NCBI GenBank assembly: GCA_011392765.1
Contig: WYCW01000004.1
Span: 404,538-468,537, forward strand
Origin: Candidatus Thiosymbion ectosymbiont of Catanema sp. Cochon2018
Lineage (GTDB): Bacteria > Pseudomonadota > Gammaproteobacteria > Chromatiales > Chromatiaceae
Direction of reading: 5' to 3'
DNA length: 64,000 nt
The notes beneath the pieces are model-generated. The model saw nothing but the letters and a program-made list of their open reading frames with translations, had not been told where the DNA came from and did not search any database. Position 1 is the first letter of the stretch. Every line of letters starts with the position of its first letter. The position numbers and the translations under genes were made by a program. This document shows, piece after piece, positions 50,642 to 57,372 of the stretch.

Positions 50642-50842
50642 TCAATCTTCCTCTTGCGGCACAAGCAGGAGGAAGTTTTTACGTACAATCACCGATAACG
50701 GGGTATCAATGGTAAATCCGGCTTTCTCGAGCCAAATGCCTTTGAGTAGGATAAAAGGGATTGTCGGATTGCCTTTGTGGGATTGGTTTTTAAGGCAATA
50801 GTCCCTGTGTCCCTCACGGACTTTGAGGTGGCGTATTTTCAT
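50642..50842 (-). CDS. symE: Cassette gene 2: SymE-type toxin, reverse orientation
   Basis: 66 residues from ATG 50842 (MKIRHLKVREGHRDY), preceded by AGGAG seven bases upstream; a longer start at 50884 is less likely. The C-terminal domain IPFILLKGIWLEKAGF and TIDTPLSVIVRKNFLLLV is the SymE fold (AbrB-like). E. coli SymE is an SOS-induced toxin that compacts DNA, held in check by the antisense RNA SymR. Its strand is opposite to the other cassette genes, which is common for toxin cassettes with their own promoter. An antisense RNA over the leader is possible (see findings). Confidence 0.78.
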   Translation of the reverse strand: MKIRHLKVREGHRDYCLKNQSHKGNPTIPFILLKGIWLEKAGFTIDTPLSVIVRKNFLLLVPQEED

Positions 50843-51000
50843 GGATTGCTCCTGTTGCAATTTTCGAGTTGCAAAATTACCCATTTAAGGGTGGCCAGGA
50901 GGTCGAAAACAGCAACAGGTACTGCCTCAGCTATTCCCTGCAAGCAGGTATTGTATTCACTGAGCCTCCCAGCCATGAAGTTCCCGGATTTCGGGCGTAA

Positions 51001-51032
51001 AAAAACCGCAGTACTTCCGGGGTGCGGTTTTT
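51001..51032. terminator. Bidirectional intrinsic terminator in cassette 2
   Basis: Stem AAAAACCGCA / TGCGGTTTTT around GTACTTCCGGGG; a T-run follows on both strands (seven T on the reverse). It would shield symE from outside transcription and could end a forward RNA antisense to the symE leader. The 180 bases from here to the attC show no gene. Confidence 0.78.
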
Positions 51033-51211
51033 GCCCGCCTGTTGGAGTTTTCGAGCTCCGAGAAAAAGAATAGTCATACTGGCTAGTTCGTGTCAAGTGG
51101 TAGTAGAGGTATCATGGCCTGACCAAAGGGTAAAGCGGACCAGCCTACCACGGCGTTGGTTGGGAAAAAGGGGCCAGGCTCAATTGACGGGTCGTTTTTC
51201 ACAGCCCATTC

Positions 51212-51315
51212 GCCTAACATTCGGCTGCAGGCGACCCAATGCCGCGGTCCGGCTCCTCAGCAACTTTCAAGTTCAGTGCCACGCGGCATTGGGCGCCTGA
51301 GCCAAGCCGTTAGAA
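51212..51315 (+). other. attC site of cassette 2
   Basis: R'' GCCTAAC at 51212-51218, then ATTCGGCTGCAGGCG and CCCAATGCCGCG, a 35-base centre, CGCGGCATTGGG, CGCCTGAGCCAAGCC and R' GTTAGAA at 51309-51315. About 104 bp. Left and right halves pair over most of their length with the expected single-base bulges. Confidence 0.92.
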
Positions 51316-51334
51316 GCAAAAGGAATATCGAGTA

Positions 51335-52270
51335 GTGCCTATATTTGAGATATCCGGAAAGCATCTGCTGTCGGTAGAGCAGAAGAACTTTTCCGTGGAA
51401 AAGGAACTGCAAAGCCTGATTGAAGGAAATCTAGGGGCCGTATTTAACTGCCGTTTTGTGGCAACCGAATTTTCAACCGGAGCACAACACGCTGGAAGAA
51501 TTGACACGTTGGCATTATCGGAAGAAGACAATCCCGTAATCATCGAATACAAGAAAATTGAATCCTCCGAGCTCATCAATCAAAGTCTGTTTTACCTGCA
51601 TTGGATTCAGGATCATAAAGGAGATTTTGAGATAGCCGTTCAAAAAGCCCTTGGTAATGGAGTGCAGGTTGACTGGTCAGATGTACGAGTCATATGCATT
51701 GCTCCAAACTATAAAAAGTATGACCTGCATGCCGTTCAAGTCATGGGGGCAAACATCGAACTATGGAAATATCGCCTATTCGCAAACAACAGCTTGTATC
51801 TGGAAGAAGTCTTTCACAATACAAAGGCCACATCACCAGCAACAGAACCAACAGAAAAGAATCCTGTTATGGTGGAGGCAGGAAAAAAGGCGGCGCAAGT
51901 ACGGGCAACAGCCACATACACATTTGAAGAACACCTTGAAGGGAAACCGAAAAAGATACAGGAGCTTATCCATAGCATCCGTGAATTTGTCTTAGGACTG
52001 GATTCTGCTATTGAAGAAGTTCCAAAAAAGCTGTATGTAGCTTATAAGGCTTCCCAAAACATAGTATGTGTCGAAGCTCAGACAAAGCATATAAAGCTGA
52101 TCGTAAAGCTCAAACCCTCTGATGTAACCGATCCGCCAAAGACTTTTAGAGATGTCAGCAATATTGGCCACTTTGGGACCGGCGACGTTGAATTCACCAT
52201 CTCAACAACAGACGAGTTGGAAAAAGTCCGGAAGTACATCGAGATGGCATATAACAAGGTCGGTGGCTAA
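51335..52270 (+). CDS. Cassette gene 3: PD-(D/E)XK plus DUF5655-like protein
   Basis: 311 residues from GTG 51335, 25 bases after the cut site. The N-terminal nuclease-like domain has GRIDTLALSEEDNPVIIEYK (D57, then E71-Y-K73) and NQSLFYLHWIQDHK. The C-terminal domain from about 195 (FEEHLEGKPKKIQELIHSI to the end) resembles DUF5655. Proteins of this build are found in defence-type islands and are probably DNA-acting; activity is not demonstrated. AT-rich composition, forward orientation, attC directly after the stop codon. Confidence 0.78.
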   Translation: MPIFEISGKHLLSVEQKNFSVEKELQSLIEGNLGAVFNCRFVATEFSTGAQHAGRIDTLALSEEDNPVIIEYKKIESSELINQSLFYLHWIQDHKGDFEIAVQKALGNGVQVDWSDVRVICIAPNYKKYDLHAVQVMGANIELWKYRLFANNSLYLEEVFHNTKATSPATEPTEKNPVMVEAGKKAAQVRATATYTFEEHLEGKPKKIQELIHSIREFVLGLDSAIEEVPKKLYVAYKASQNIVCVEAQTKHIKLIVKLKPSDVTDPPKTFRDVSNIGHFGTGDVEFTISTTDELEKVRKYIEMAYNKVGG

Positions 52271-52274
52271 TGGC

Positions 52275-52334
52275 TTCTAACATCCGGTTCCAGGCGATGC
52301 TCGTACCTCGCACGCCTGAACCGGGGCGTTATAC
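52275..52334 (+). other. attC site of cassette 3
   Basis: R'' TTCTAAC at 52275-52281, then ATCCGGTTCCAGGCG, a short centre, CGCCTGAACCGGGGC and R' GTTATAC at 52328-52334. 60 bp, a compact attC of the common class. Confidence 0.92.
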
Positions 52335-52365
52335 GGCAATAAATGCATTGCTTCGATCTAAATGA

Positions 52366-53955
52366 ATGGGAATGAAGTCCTCATCATTACAATGCCTGAA
52401 GAAACTCGCAGAAGAGTTTGGATACACACCATACGGGGGAGACCGTCGCGTTTCTTTTCGGGACGAGCGTACCAGTATCAACATAAATTTCGAGTTCACG
52501 AACGATAAGCGAAACACCGTATTCGTATACCTCTATGTCCGCACAACTTCTTGGGATCTGCCAGGTGAACGTACAGATGCGAATGAGTTCATCTCCGTGA
52601 TGTTGGGAGTGTTTCTCCGCGTTGAGGACGGCATCTCTTCAAGTCTTTGGGATATTCCTCATCCCGCAGAGATTTCATTATCCGAAACTGAAATCTATGC
52701 GCGATATCTTGTCGCGAACCAACCATTCGACTCCGAATACGTGCTAGATGATGGTGGCGTCGAGAACATTCGTCACATCTTGGGTACTGTACGGCAATTT
52801 GAATTTAACATGCCATGGCTATTTGACTGGACAGTGCAGGATAAGGACGGAGTGCCAGAGGCGGAGCAAGGCTATGGATGGGTTGAGATCGACGATTGGG
52901 CCAAGAAAATTGCCTCAACGATTGATGAACCCTGGCAAGAACAAGAGTGGCCTGAAAAGATTCTCCAAATGACACCTTCCGAATTGCCTGGTCCAAACCC
53001 GGAAAATATCCAGTATAACTGGCGCATTAACCCAAACTGGAAATACTATCGAAGCATTGCATCCGGTGTAACAGTTTATGAAATGCCTGGTTTTGCTTCG
53101 GCAATCCTGGACCGAATTTCCAAGGAACCGCCCTGGCAAACACTAGACGGGACAAGATGCAAATTGTACTTAACAAACACTACATGCAATGCCATCACAT
53201 ATGCGGATTCCGATCTAGCACATAAGCTGCTTGACGAATTGAGTACTGACGAAGCAGCGACAGCCATTGTATGCATACCTTTGGAGCACGACTTAATTGC
53301 AGCTTCGCCGGAACATATCGTCTTCATAAGACGCGAAACGGGGCGAAAACTATTCGAGAATGAACGTGAATCTATACGCAAGCGACACCAACGCGAGTCG
53401 ACACTTCTTTTCCCAATTCGCAGTTTTGAATGGCAAGAACACATTGACGACCAACAATTTGAGCTAATGATTTTGGATTTGCTTAAACGTGAGCCAGGTG
53501 TTCAACGAGCGCGGATCGTCAGTGGCTCAACCGAGCCTGATGGTGGGCGAGACATCTTGTGCGATTGGCACACGCCACCAACCCCAGGCGATCTAATGAT
53601 TGACAATGTACCCCCTTCTGTTCTTCGCAGAGTAATCGTTCAATGTAAAGCATCCAAAAAATCGGTCAACAAATCAGACGTACAAGATATCCGCGATACG
53701 GTGGAACACAACGAGGCGGAAGGATACTTTCTTGCCGTTTCCTTGCACCTTACAACGCCGTTGACAGACCATCTCGATAGAATTCGGCAGCGTGGTCAAA
53801 TTTGGGTTGATTGGTGGACAAGAAGCGAAATAGAGGAGAGACTGGCAAAGCACCAAGACATCGCACAAAAATACCCTGGAGTGGTTGATGGTGTGCCCGA
53901 CGGACCTACGTACGGACTTGGTACGGCGCCGAGCGGTCTTCCATTTCCAGGATAG
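52366..53955 (+). CDS. Cassette gene 4: Mrr-like restriction endonuclease
   Basis: 529 residues from ATG 52366, 37 bases after the cut site. About 350 N-terminal residues are unrecognised. The C-terminal domain has the Mrr-type nuclease core: QFELMILDLLKREPG, DGGRD (392-396) and Q426-C-K428 in VIVQCKASKK. Such type IV-like enzymes cut modified or foreign DNA. It is AT-rich like its neighbours. No attC is recognisable after the stop, so this may be the last, truncated cassette, or the array end fused to sox DNA. Confidence 0.78.
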   Translation: MGMKSSSLQCLKKLAEEFGYTPYGGDRRVSFRDERTSININFEFTNDKRNTVFVYLYVRTTSWDLPGERTDANEFISVMLGVFLRVEDGISSSLWDIPHPAEISLSETEIYARYLVANQPFDSEYVLDDGGVENIRHILGTVRQFEFNMPWLFDWTVQDKDGVPEAEQGYGWVEIDDWAKKIASTIDEPWQEQEWPEKILQMTPSELPGPNPENIQYNWRINPNWKYYRSIASGVTVYEMPGFASAILDRISKEPPWQTLDGTRCKLYLTNTTCNAITYADSDLAHKLLDELSTDEAATAIVCIPLEHDLIAASPEHIVFIRRETGRKLFENERESIRKRHQRESTLLFPIRSFEWQEHIDDQQFELMILDLLKREPGVQRARIVSGSTEPDGGRDILCDWHTPPTPGDLMIDNVPPSVLRRVIVQCKASKKSVNKSDVQDIRDTVEHNEAEGYFLAVSLHLTTPLTDHLDRIRQRGQIWVDWWTRSEIEERLAKHQDIAQKYPGVVDGVPDGPTYGLGTAPSGLPFPG

Positions 53956-54216
53956 TGAAAGGGCACCGAAACGGTCGAGATATCGCGTTCAGAAGATTAC
54001 CCAAACCGGGTCGATCCACTTCTTCACTTGCTCGTCGAGCCGATAAAGCCGGGTGCGCCGTAATCCGACGGCAAGGACGAACCCGTGGCACTTTTGGTCA
54101 TACCCTATCTGTCGCCGGGCAGACGTCTCGCCTAGGCTAGTCGTCTTCCCCCCTGGGCACGGGGGCGAGTTTGTAATAATATTTTTATATTCACGGATTT
54201 TCACAGAGGCTCTTTA
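53956..54216. other. Junction between the cassette array and soxX
   Basis: No attC found. The GC-rich part 53990-54130 has an open reverse frame (ending RTRLYRLDEQVKKWID) that may be a gene fragment. A possible soxX promoter is the AT-rich AATAATATTTTTATATT at about 54174-54190. This is the only remaining upstream region for soxXAK. Confidence 0.4.
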
Positions 54217-54594
54217 ATGATTGCGCTGAAATCGACCTTGACCAAGGCTGCGTGTACGGCTGTGATGGTTGCCTGCGCGTTGGCACTGGCACCCGGCCTC
54301 GGCACCGCGGATACCCCGAAGGGCGATCCGGAGGCGGGCAAAAAGATTGCGAATGATCGTAAATTGGGCAATTGCGTTGCCTGCCATATGATGCCGGATG
54401 CCGAGAGCCCCGGTCGCATCGGTCCCCCCCTGACCGGAATGCGGGCTCGCTACCCGGACAAGGAGAAGCTGCGTGCCCAGATTCGGGATGCAACCGTCGC
54501 CAATCCCGGTTCCAGCATGCCGCCTTTCGGCAAGCACGGTATCCTCACCGAGCAGCAGCTCAACGACCTGCTCGAGTATATCTGGTCGATCTGA
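54217..54594 (+). CDS. soxX: SoxX, monohaem cytochrome c subunit
   Basis: 125 residues. Signal peptide 1-31 (AALAL/ALAPGLGTA region), then one haem site CVACH at about residues 53-57 and the distal-ligand region PGSSMPPFGKHGIL with Met. SoxX pairs with SoxA to link thiosulfate oxidatively to SoxYZ in the periplasm. The soxA start follows after 40 bp with a strong GGAGGAAAT, so they form an operon. Confidence 0.93.
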   Translation: MIALKSTLTKAACTAVMVACALALAPGLGTADTPKGDPEAGKKIANDRKLGNCVACHMMPDAESPGRIGPPLTGMRARYPDKEKLRAQIRDATVANPGSSMPPFGKHGILTEQQLNDLLEYIWSI

Positions 54595-54634
54595 TCGGTC
54601 GGACTCGCCCGAATACCCGGAGGAAATCAACCGG

Positions 54635-55465
54635 ATGAACAAGATGATCACGCTGATTGCAGCACTGGGCCTGACCTGCGGCGGCACCGCGCTGGCCACG
54701 CCCCAGGAAGACCTGGCGATCTGGCAGGGCTACTTCCAGCAGCGCTTCCCCAATGTGCCGAGGGAGGATTTCGTCAACGGGGTCTATGCGATCGACCCCA
54801 TCGGCCGTGGGAACTGGGAGGCTATCGAGGAGTTCCCCCCCTATGAAATAGCCATCTCCAACGGCGAGAAGATGTGGAACACACCCTTCGCCAACGGCAA
54901 GACCTACCGGGATTGCTTTCCGGACGGCCCCGCGATTGCCGAAAAATATCCGTACTGGGACCAGGAACGCAGCATGGTCGTTACCTTGCCGCTGGCTATC
55001 AATAGGTGCCGCGAGGCCAACGGTGAGAAACTCCTCAAGTATAAGAAGGGTGCCATCGCCGACATCCTCTCCTATATCCGGTATCAGTCCCGCGGGCAGA
55101 TCACCAGGGTAGAGATTCCGGAGGACGATCCCAAGGCACTGGAGGCCTACGAGAAGGGCAAGCAGTTTTACTTTGCCCGTCGCGGTCAGCTCAATTTCTC
55201 CTGTGCCCATTGTCACGCGCTGAATGCCGGTAATGTGCTACGCACCGAGATCCTGAGCCCGGCCTTCGGCCACACTACCCACTTTCCGGTCTACCGTTCC
55301 AAATGGGGCGAGATGGGGACCCTGCACCGGCGTTTCTGGGGCTGTAACAAGCAGGTGCGGGCCAAGCCCTTCAAGGTCCAGGGTGAGGAGTACCGTAATC
55401 TGGAATACTTCCTGACCTATATGCAGAACGGCCTGCCCCTGAACGGGCCCGGCGCACGTAAATAA
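54635..55465 (+). CDS. soxA: SoxA, cytochrome c catalytic subunit
   Basis: 276 residues from ATG 54635; a longer frame from 54473 is not real. Signal peptide 1-21 (ALGLTCGGTALA). Mature domain with NGEKMWNTPFANGKTY. One haem site CAHCH near 189-193 and, towards the C-terminus, the active-site haem-ligand Cys in FWGCNKQVRAKPF. The N-terminal domain has no second CXXCH, so this is the single-haem SoxA type. Together with SoxX it forms the thiosulfate-SoxYZ conjugating enzyme. Confidence 0.95.
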   Translation: MNKMITLIAALGLTCGGTALATPQEDLAIWQGYFQQRFPNVPREDFVNGVYAIDPIGRGNWEAIEEFPPYEIAISNGEKMWNTPFANGKTYRDCFPDGPAIAEKYPYWDQERSMVVTLPLAINRCREANGEKLLKYKKGAIADILSYIRYQSRGQITRVEIPEDDPKALEAYEKGKQFYFARRGQLNFSCAHCHALNAGNVLRTEILSPAFGHTTHFPVYRSKWGEMGTLHRRFWGCNKQVRAKPFKVQGEEYRNLEYFLTYMQNGLPLNGPGARK

Positions 55466-55515
55466 CCGCTTGGGATGTGGGCCTTTGCTTTGGAGCATAG
55501 AGGAGTCTGTCGAAC

Positions 55516-55848
55516 ATGAGAATCGATTGTTTTTCCGCCGGGATCCTGGTCGCTACGTTGGCCGCTGGTCTCCCCGCAGGCAGCCGGGCCGACGACCAGA
55601 CCGATTTCGAGAAGGCCATGACCGCGGCGCAGGAGGCACGCAGACAGGCCGCGGCGGTAGGCGGCGAGTGGCGCGACATCGGCAAGTTCATAAAACAGGC
55701 CGAGCAGGCCGCGGCGGAAGGCGATTTCGTAACCGCCGATCGGCTGGCCGAGAAGGCCAGGCGGCAAGGCGAGTTGGGTTACGAGCAGGCCATGAGCCAG
55801 AAGGATGTGGGCTTCCCCGAATACATGATCGCCGGCAGTGGCAAGTGA
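55516..55848 (+). CDS. soxK: SoxK, SoxXA-binding protein
   Basis: 110 residues. Signal peptide 1-25 (GILVATLAAGLPAGSRA). The mature part is a small helical protein with ARRQAAAVGGEWRD, AEQAAAEGDFVTADRLAEKA and a conserved LGYEQAMSQKD, the pattern of SoxXA-binding proteins in Chromatiales. It stabilises or completes the SoxXA complex. It ends the soxXAK operon; downstream is a composite repeat, and no soxL is seen. Confidence 0.82.
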   Translation: MRIDCFSAGILVATLAAGLPAGSRADDQTDFEKAMTAAQEARRQAAAVGGEWRDIGKFIKQAEQAAAEGDFVTADRLAEKARRQGELGYEQAMSQKDVGFPEYMIAGSGK

Positions 55849-56049
55849 CCTATCGCGCCTCCGCCGTTTGAGGCACTGGCCGAGAAACCATTGCTCGGCG
55901 CCCATCGACCCCGTTGAAGTCTTGCGTAGTGGACCTGATTCGGAAAAGTTTATGCGCGCTCACCCTGCGCAGCAGCTCCTAAGAGGCTGTCTGAGAACTG
56001 ATCCATAGCTTGTCATTTCGAGCAAAGCGAGAAATCCCTGTCCCGACAG

Positions 56050-56150
56050 GAGGGTGTCGCAAAAGTAGCGCAGGCGTCCTCGCCTGCATCGAAAAATGCA
56101 GGCGGGGACGCCTGCGCTACGCCCCACGGATGGGCTTTCGCGACACCCTC
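56050..56150. mobile_element. AGGGTGTCG-family element (C3) with 5-bp duplication
   Basis: Ends GAGGGTGTCGCAAAAG and CTTTCGCGACACCCTC, flanked by GACAG at 56045-56049 and 56151-56155. The cargo GTAGCGCAGGCGTCCTCGCC and complement is nearly identical to C4 at 57210. Confidence 0.85.
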
Positions 56151-56174
56151 GACAGAGGAGGGATCTTTACCTAA

Positions 56175-56307
56175 GGGACTGTCTAAGAACTAACTAACCT
56201 GTAGGGTGGGCCGCGCCCACCAAATACTACGCCTGATCGGTGGGCACAGCCTGCCCCTTACGGGTACGGTTCTATAAAAATCAATGGCTTAGTTTTTAGA
56301 CAGCCTC
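56175..56307. mobile_element. Inner GAGGCTGTC-family element (B7)
   Basis: Ends GGGACTGTCTAAGAACTAAC and TTTTTAGACAGCCTC, duplication TAA (56172-56174, 56308-56310). The cargo GTAGGGTGGGCCGCGCCCAC with its partner is the palindrome found bare at 39452. Confidence 0.82.
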
Positions 56308-56459
56308 TAAAACAATCGCAGCTTGTTTTACGGCCTGAAGAGCTCTCCCTTCGGCCGAGATGACAAGCGGTACGCTGACGTGGAAATCAACGTGTTGGTT
56401 TTCAGATAGCCTCTAAGATTCACGGACCAGCCAAAGCCGTATAGAATCTCTGCTGCCGG

Positions 56460-56544
56460 GCGCAGGTGGCGGAATCGGTAGACGCGCTGGATTTAGGTTC
56501 CAGTGGGGAAACCCGTGGGGGTTCGAGTCCCCCCCTGCGCACCA
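56460..56544 (+). tRNA. tRNA-Leu (anticodon UAG)
   Basis: 85 bases including encoded CCA. Acceptor stem GCGCAGG / CCTGCGC, discriminator A, anticodon arm CTGGA-TTTAGGT-TCCAG with anticodon TAG, a variable arm typical of class II tRNAs (TGGGGAAACCCGT), and T arm with GGGTTCGAGTCCC-type loop. It reads CUN leucine codons. A possible -10 element TATAGAAT lies about 20 bases upstream, just beyond the B6 element. Confidence 0.93.
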
Positions 56545-56575
56545 GTCATACCCGTCACACATGGATTTTCCGCTG

Positions 56576-57073
56576 CTAGAACCCTCGGTAATACCAACGA
56601 TTGTTCCAACCCGGCAGGGGATAGGGCGATGCCGTTTGCCCGGATGCCCTGGTGGTTTCCTCGGTTGGAGACTGCGGAGATGTTGTAGGGGGTCCGGAGG
56701 TTTCTTCCTGCCAAGGACTCTGCCGGAATCTCCAGGGAACTTGGTTGCGGAAGGCCTCACGGTCACGCTTTATATGTTCCAGAAAGGCGTCGTGACGGCG
56801 TTGGGTTTCCTGTTCTCGGAGCTCCTGCCGGGCCGCACCCCAAGGGTCGATCCAACGCCGGCGCGCGTCTCTGGCCTCCTTGGCGACGCGGCGGCGTTCC
56901 TGTCGAATTTGCCGTTGGGCACGGACTTCGTCGAGCCACCGACGGATCGGTTCGGGCTCTGCCGCGGGTATGCTGTCGATCGGAAGGGGAAGCGGCGGTT
57001 GCGCCGCAACGGGAAAGGCCGTGAATAATCCGACGCACAGGGCGACAATCGGTCTTGTCAATCGTGGGGACAT
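56576..57073 (-). CDS. Secreted, Arg/Glu-rich hypothetical protein
   Basis: 165 residues. Signal peptide 1-24 (IVALCVGLFTAFPVAAQ). The mature part is a charged helix from about 45 to 115 (VRAQRQIRQERRRVAKEARD, REQETQRRHDAF) and a proline/threonine-rich C-terminus ending WNNRWYYRGF. No known domain. Convergent with the tRNA gene. Confidence 0.6.
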   Translation of the reverse strand: MSPRLTRPIVALCVGLFTAFPVAAQPPLPLPIDSIPAAEPEPIRRWLDEVRAQRQIRQERRRVAKEARDARRRWIDPWGAARQELREQETQRRHDAFLEHIKRDREAFRNQVPWRFRQSPWQEETSGPPTTSPQSPTEETTRASGQTASPYPLPGWNNRWYYRGF

Positions 57074-57209
57074 TCAATCCCTCTCACCATGTGGCCGGTC
57101 TGCGTGCGACAGAGGGTACTGAGTAGGCTGAACTTAAAAGATTCAATATATACCGAATTACTAACCCCCTGCCCTGCCGTAGATCAAATTTCTTTCAAAA
57201 TTCGACTCA

Positions 57210-57340
57210 AGGGTGTCGCAAAAGTAGCGCAGGCGTCCTCGCCTGCATCGAAAAGTGCAGGCGGGGACGCCTGCGCTACGCCCCACGGATGGGCTTTTAC
57301 GACACCCTCCTATGGCCTACGGCCTTTTTTAGACAGCCTC
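57210..57340. repeat. AGGGTGTCG-family repeat (C4) plus a worn GAGGCTGTC end
   Basis: 57210-57309 has the ends AGGGTGTCGCAAAAG and CTTTTACGACACCCT and the GTAGCGCAGGCG palindrome of C3. It is followed by TTTTTTAGACAGCCTC at about 57325-57340, one end of family B. The glnD stop reads TGACACCCTCGAG, i.e. it lies at yet another C-type end. Confidence 0.82.
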
Positions 57341-57372
57341 TCTGGTCGCACGGAGCTTTGGACTCGAGGGTG

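Larger units (their letters stand above)
55983..56413. mobile_element. Composite GAGGCTGTC-family element (B6) with two inner elements
   Basis: Outer ends GAGGCTGTCTGAGAAC and TTTTCAGATAGCCTC with duplication TAA (55980-55982, 56414-56416). It contains element C3 (56050-56150) and element B7 (56175-56307), the latter of its own family, plus a TGACAAGC stretch. It lies between soxK and tRNA-Leu. Confidence 0.82.

Noticed and set aside
53989-54204. A reverse 71-codon ORF upstream of soxX
   Set aside because: Composition is plausible only in its second half and there is no start signal or known domain; may be a gene fragment, not called as a gene.
52335-54216. A fourth attC after the Mrr-like gene
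   Set aside because: No GTTRRRY box paired with an upstream RYYYAAC box and complementary arms could be found; the array is therefore called open at this end.
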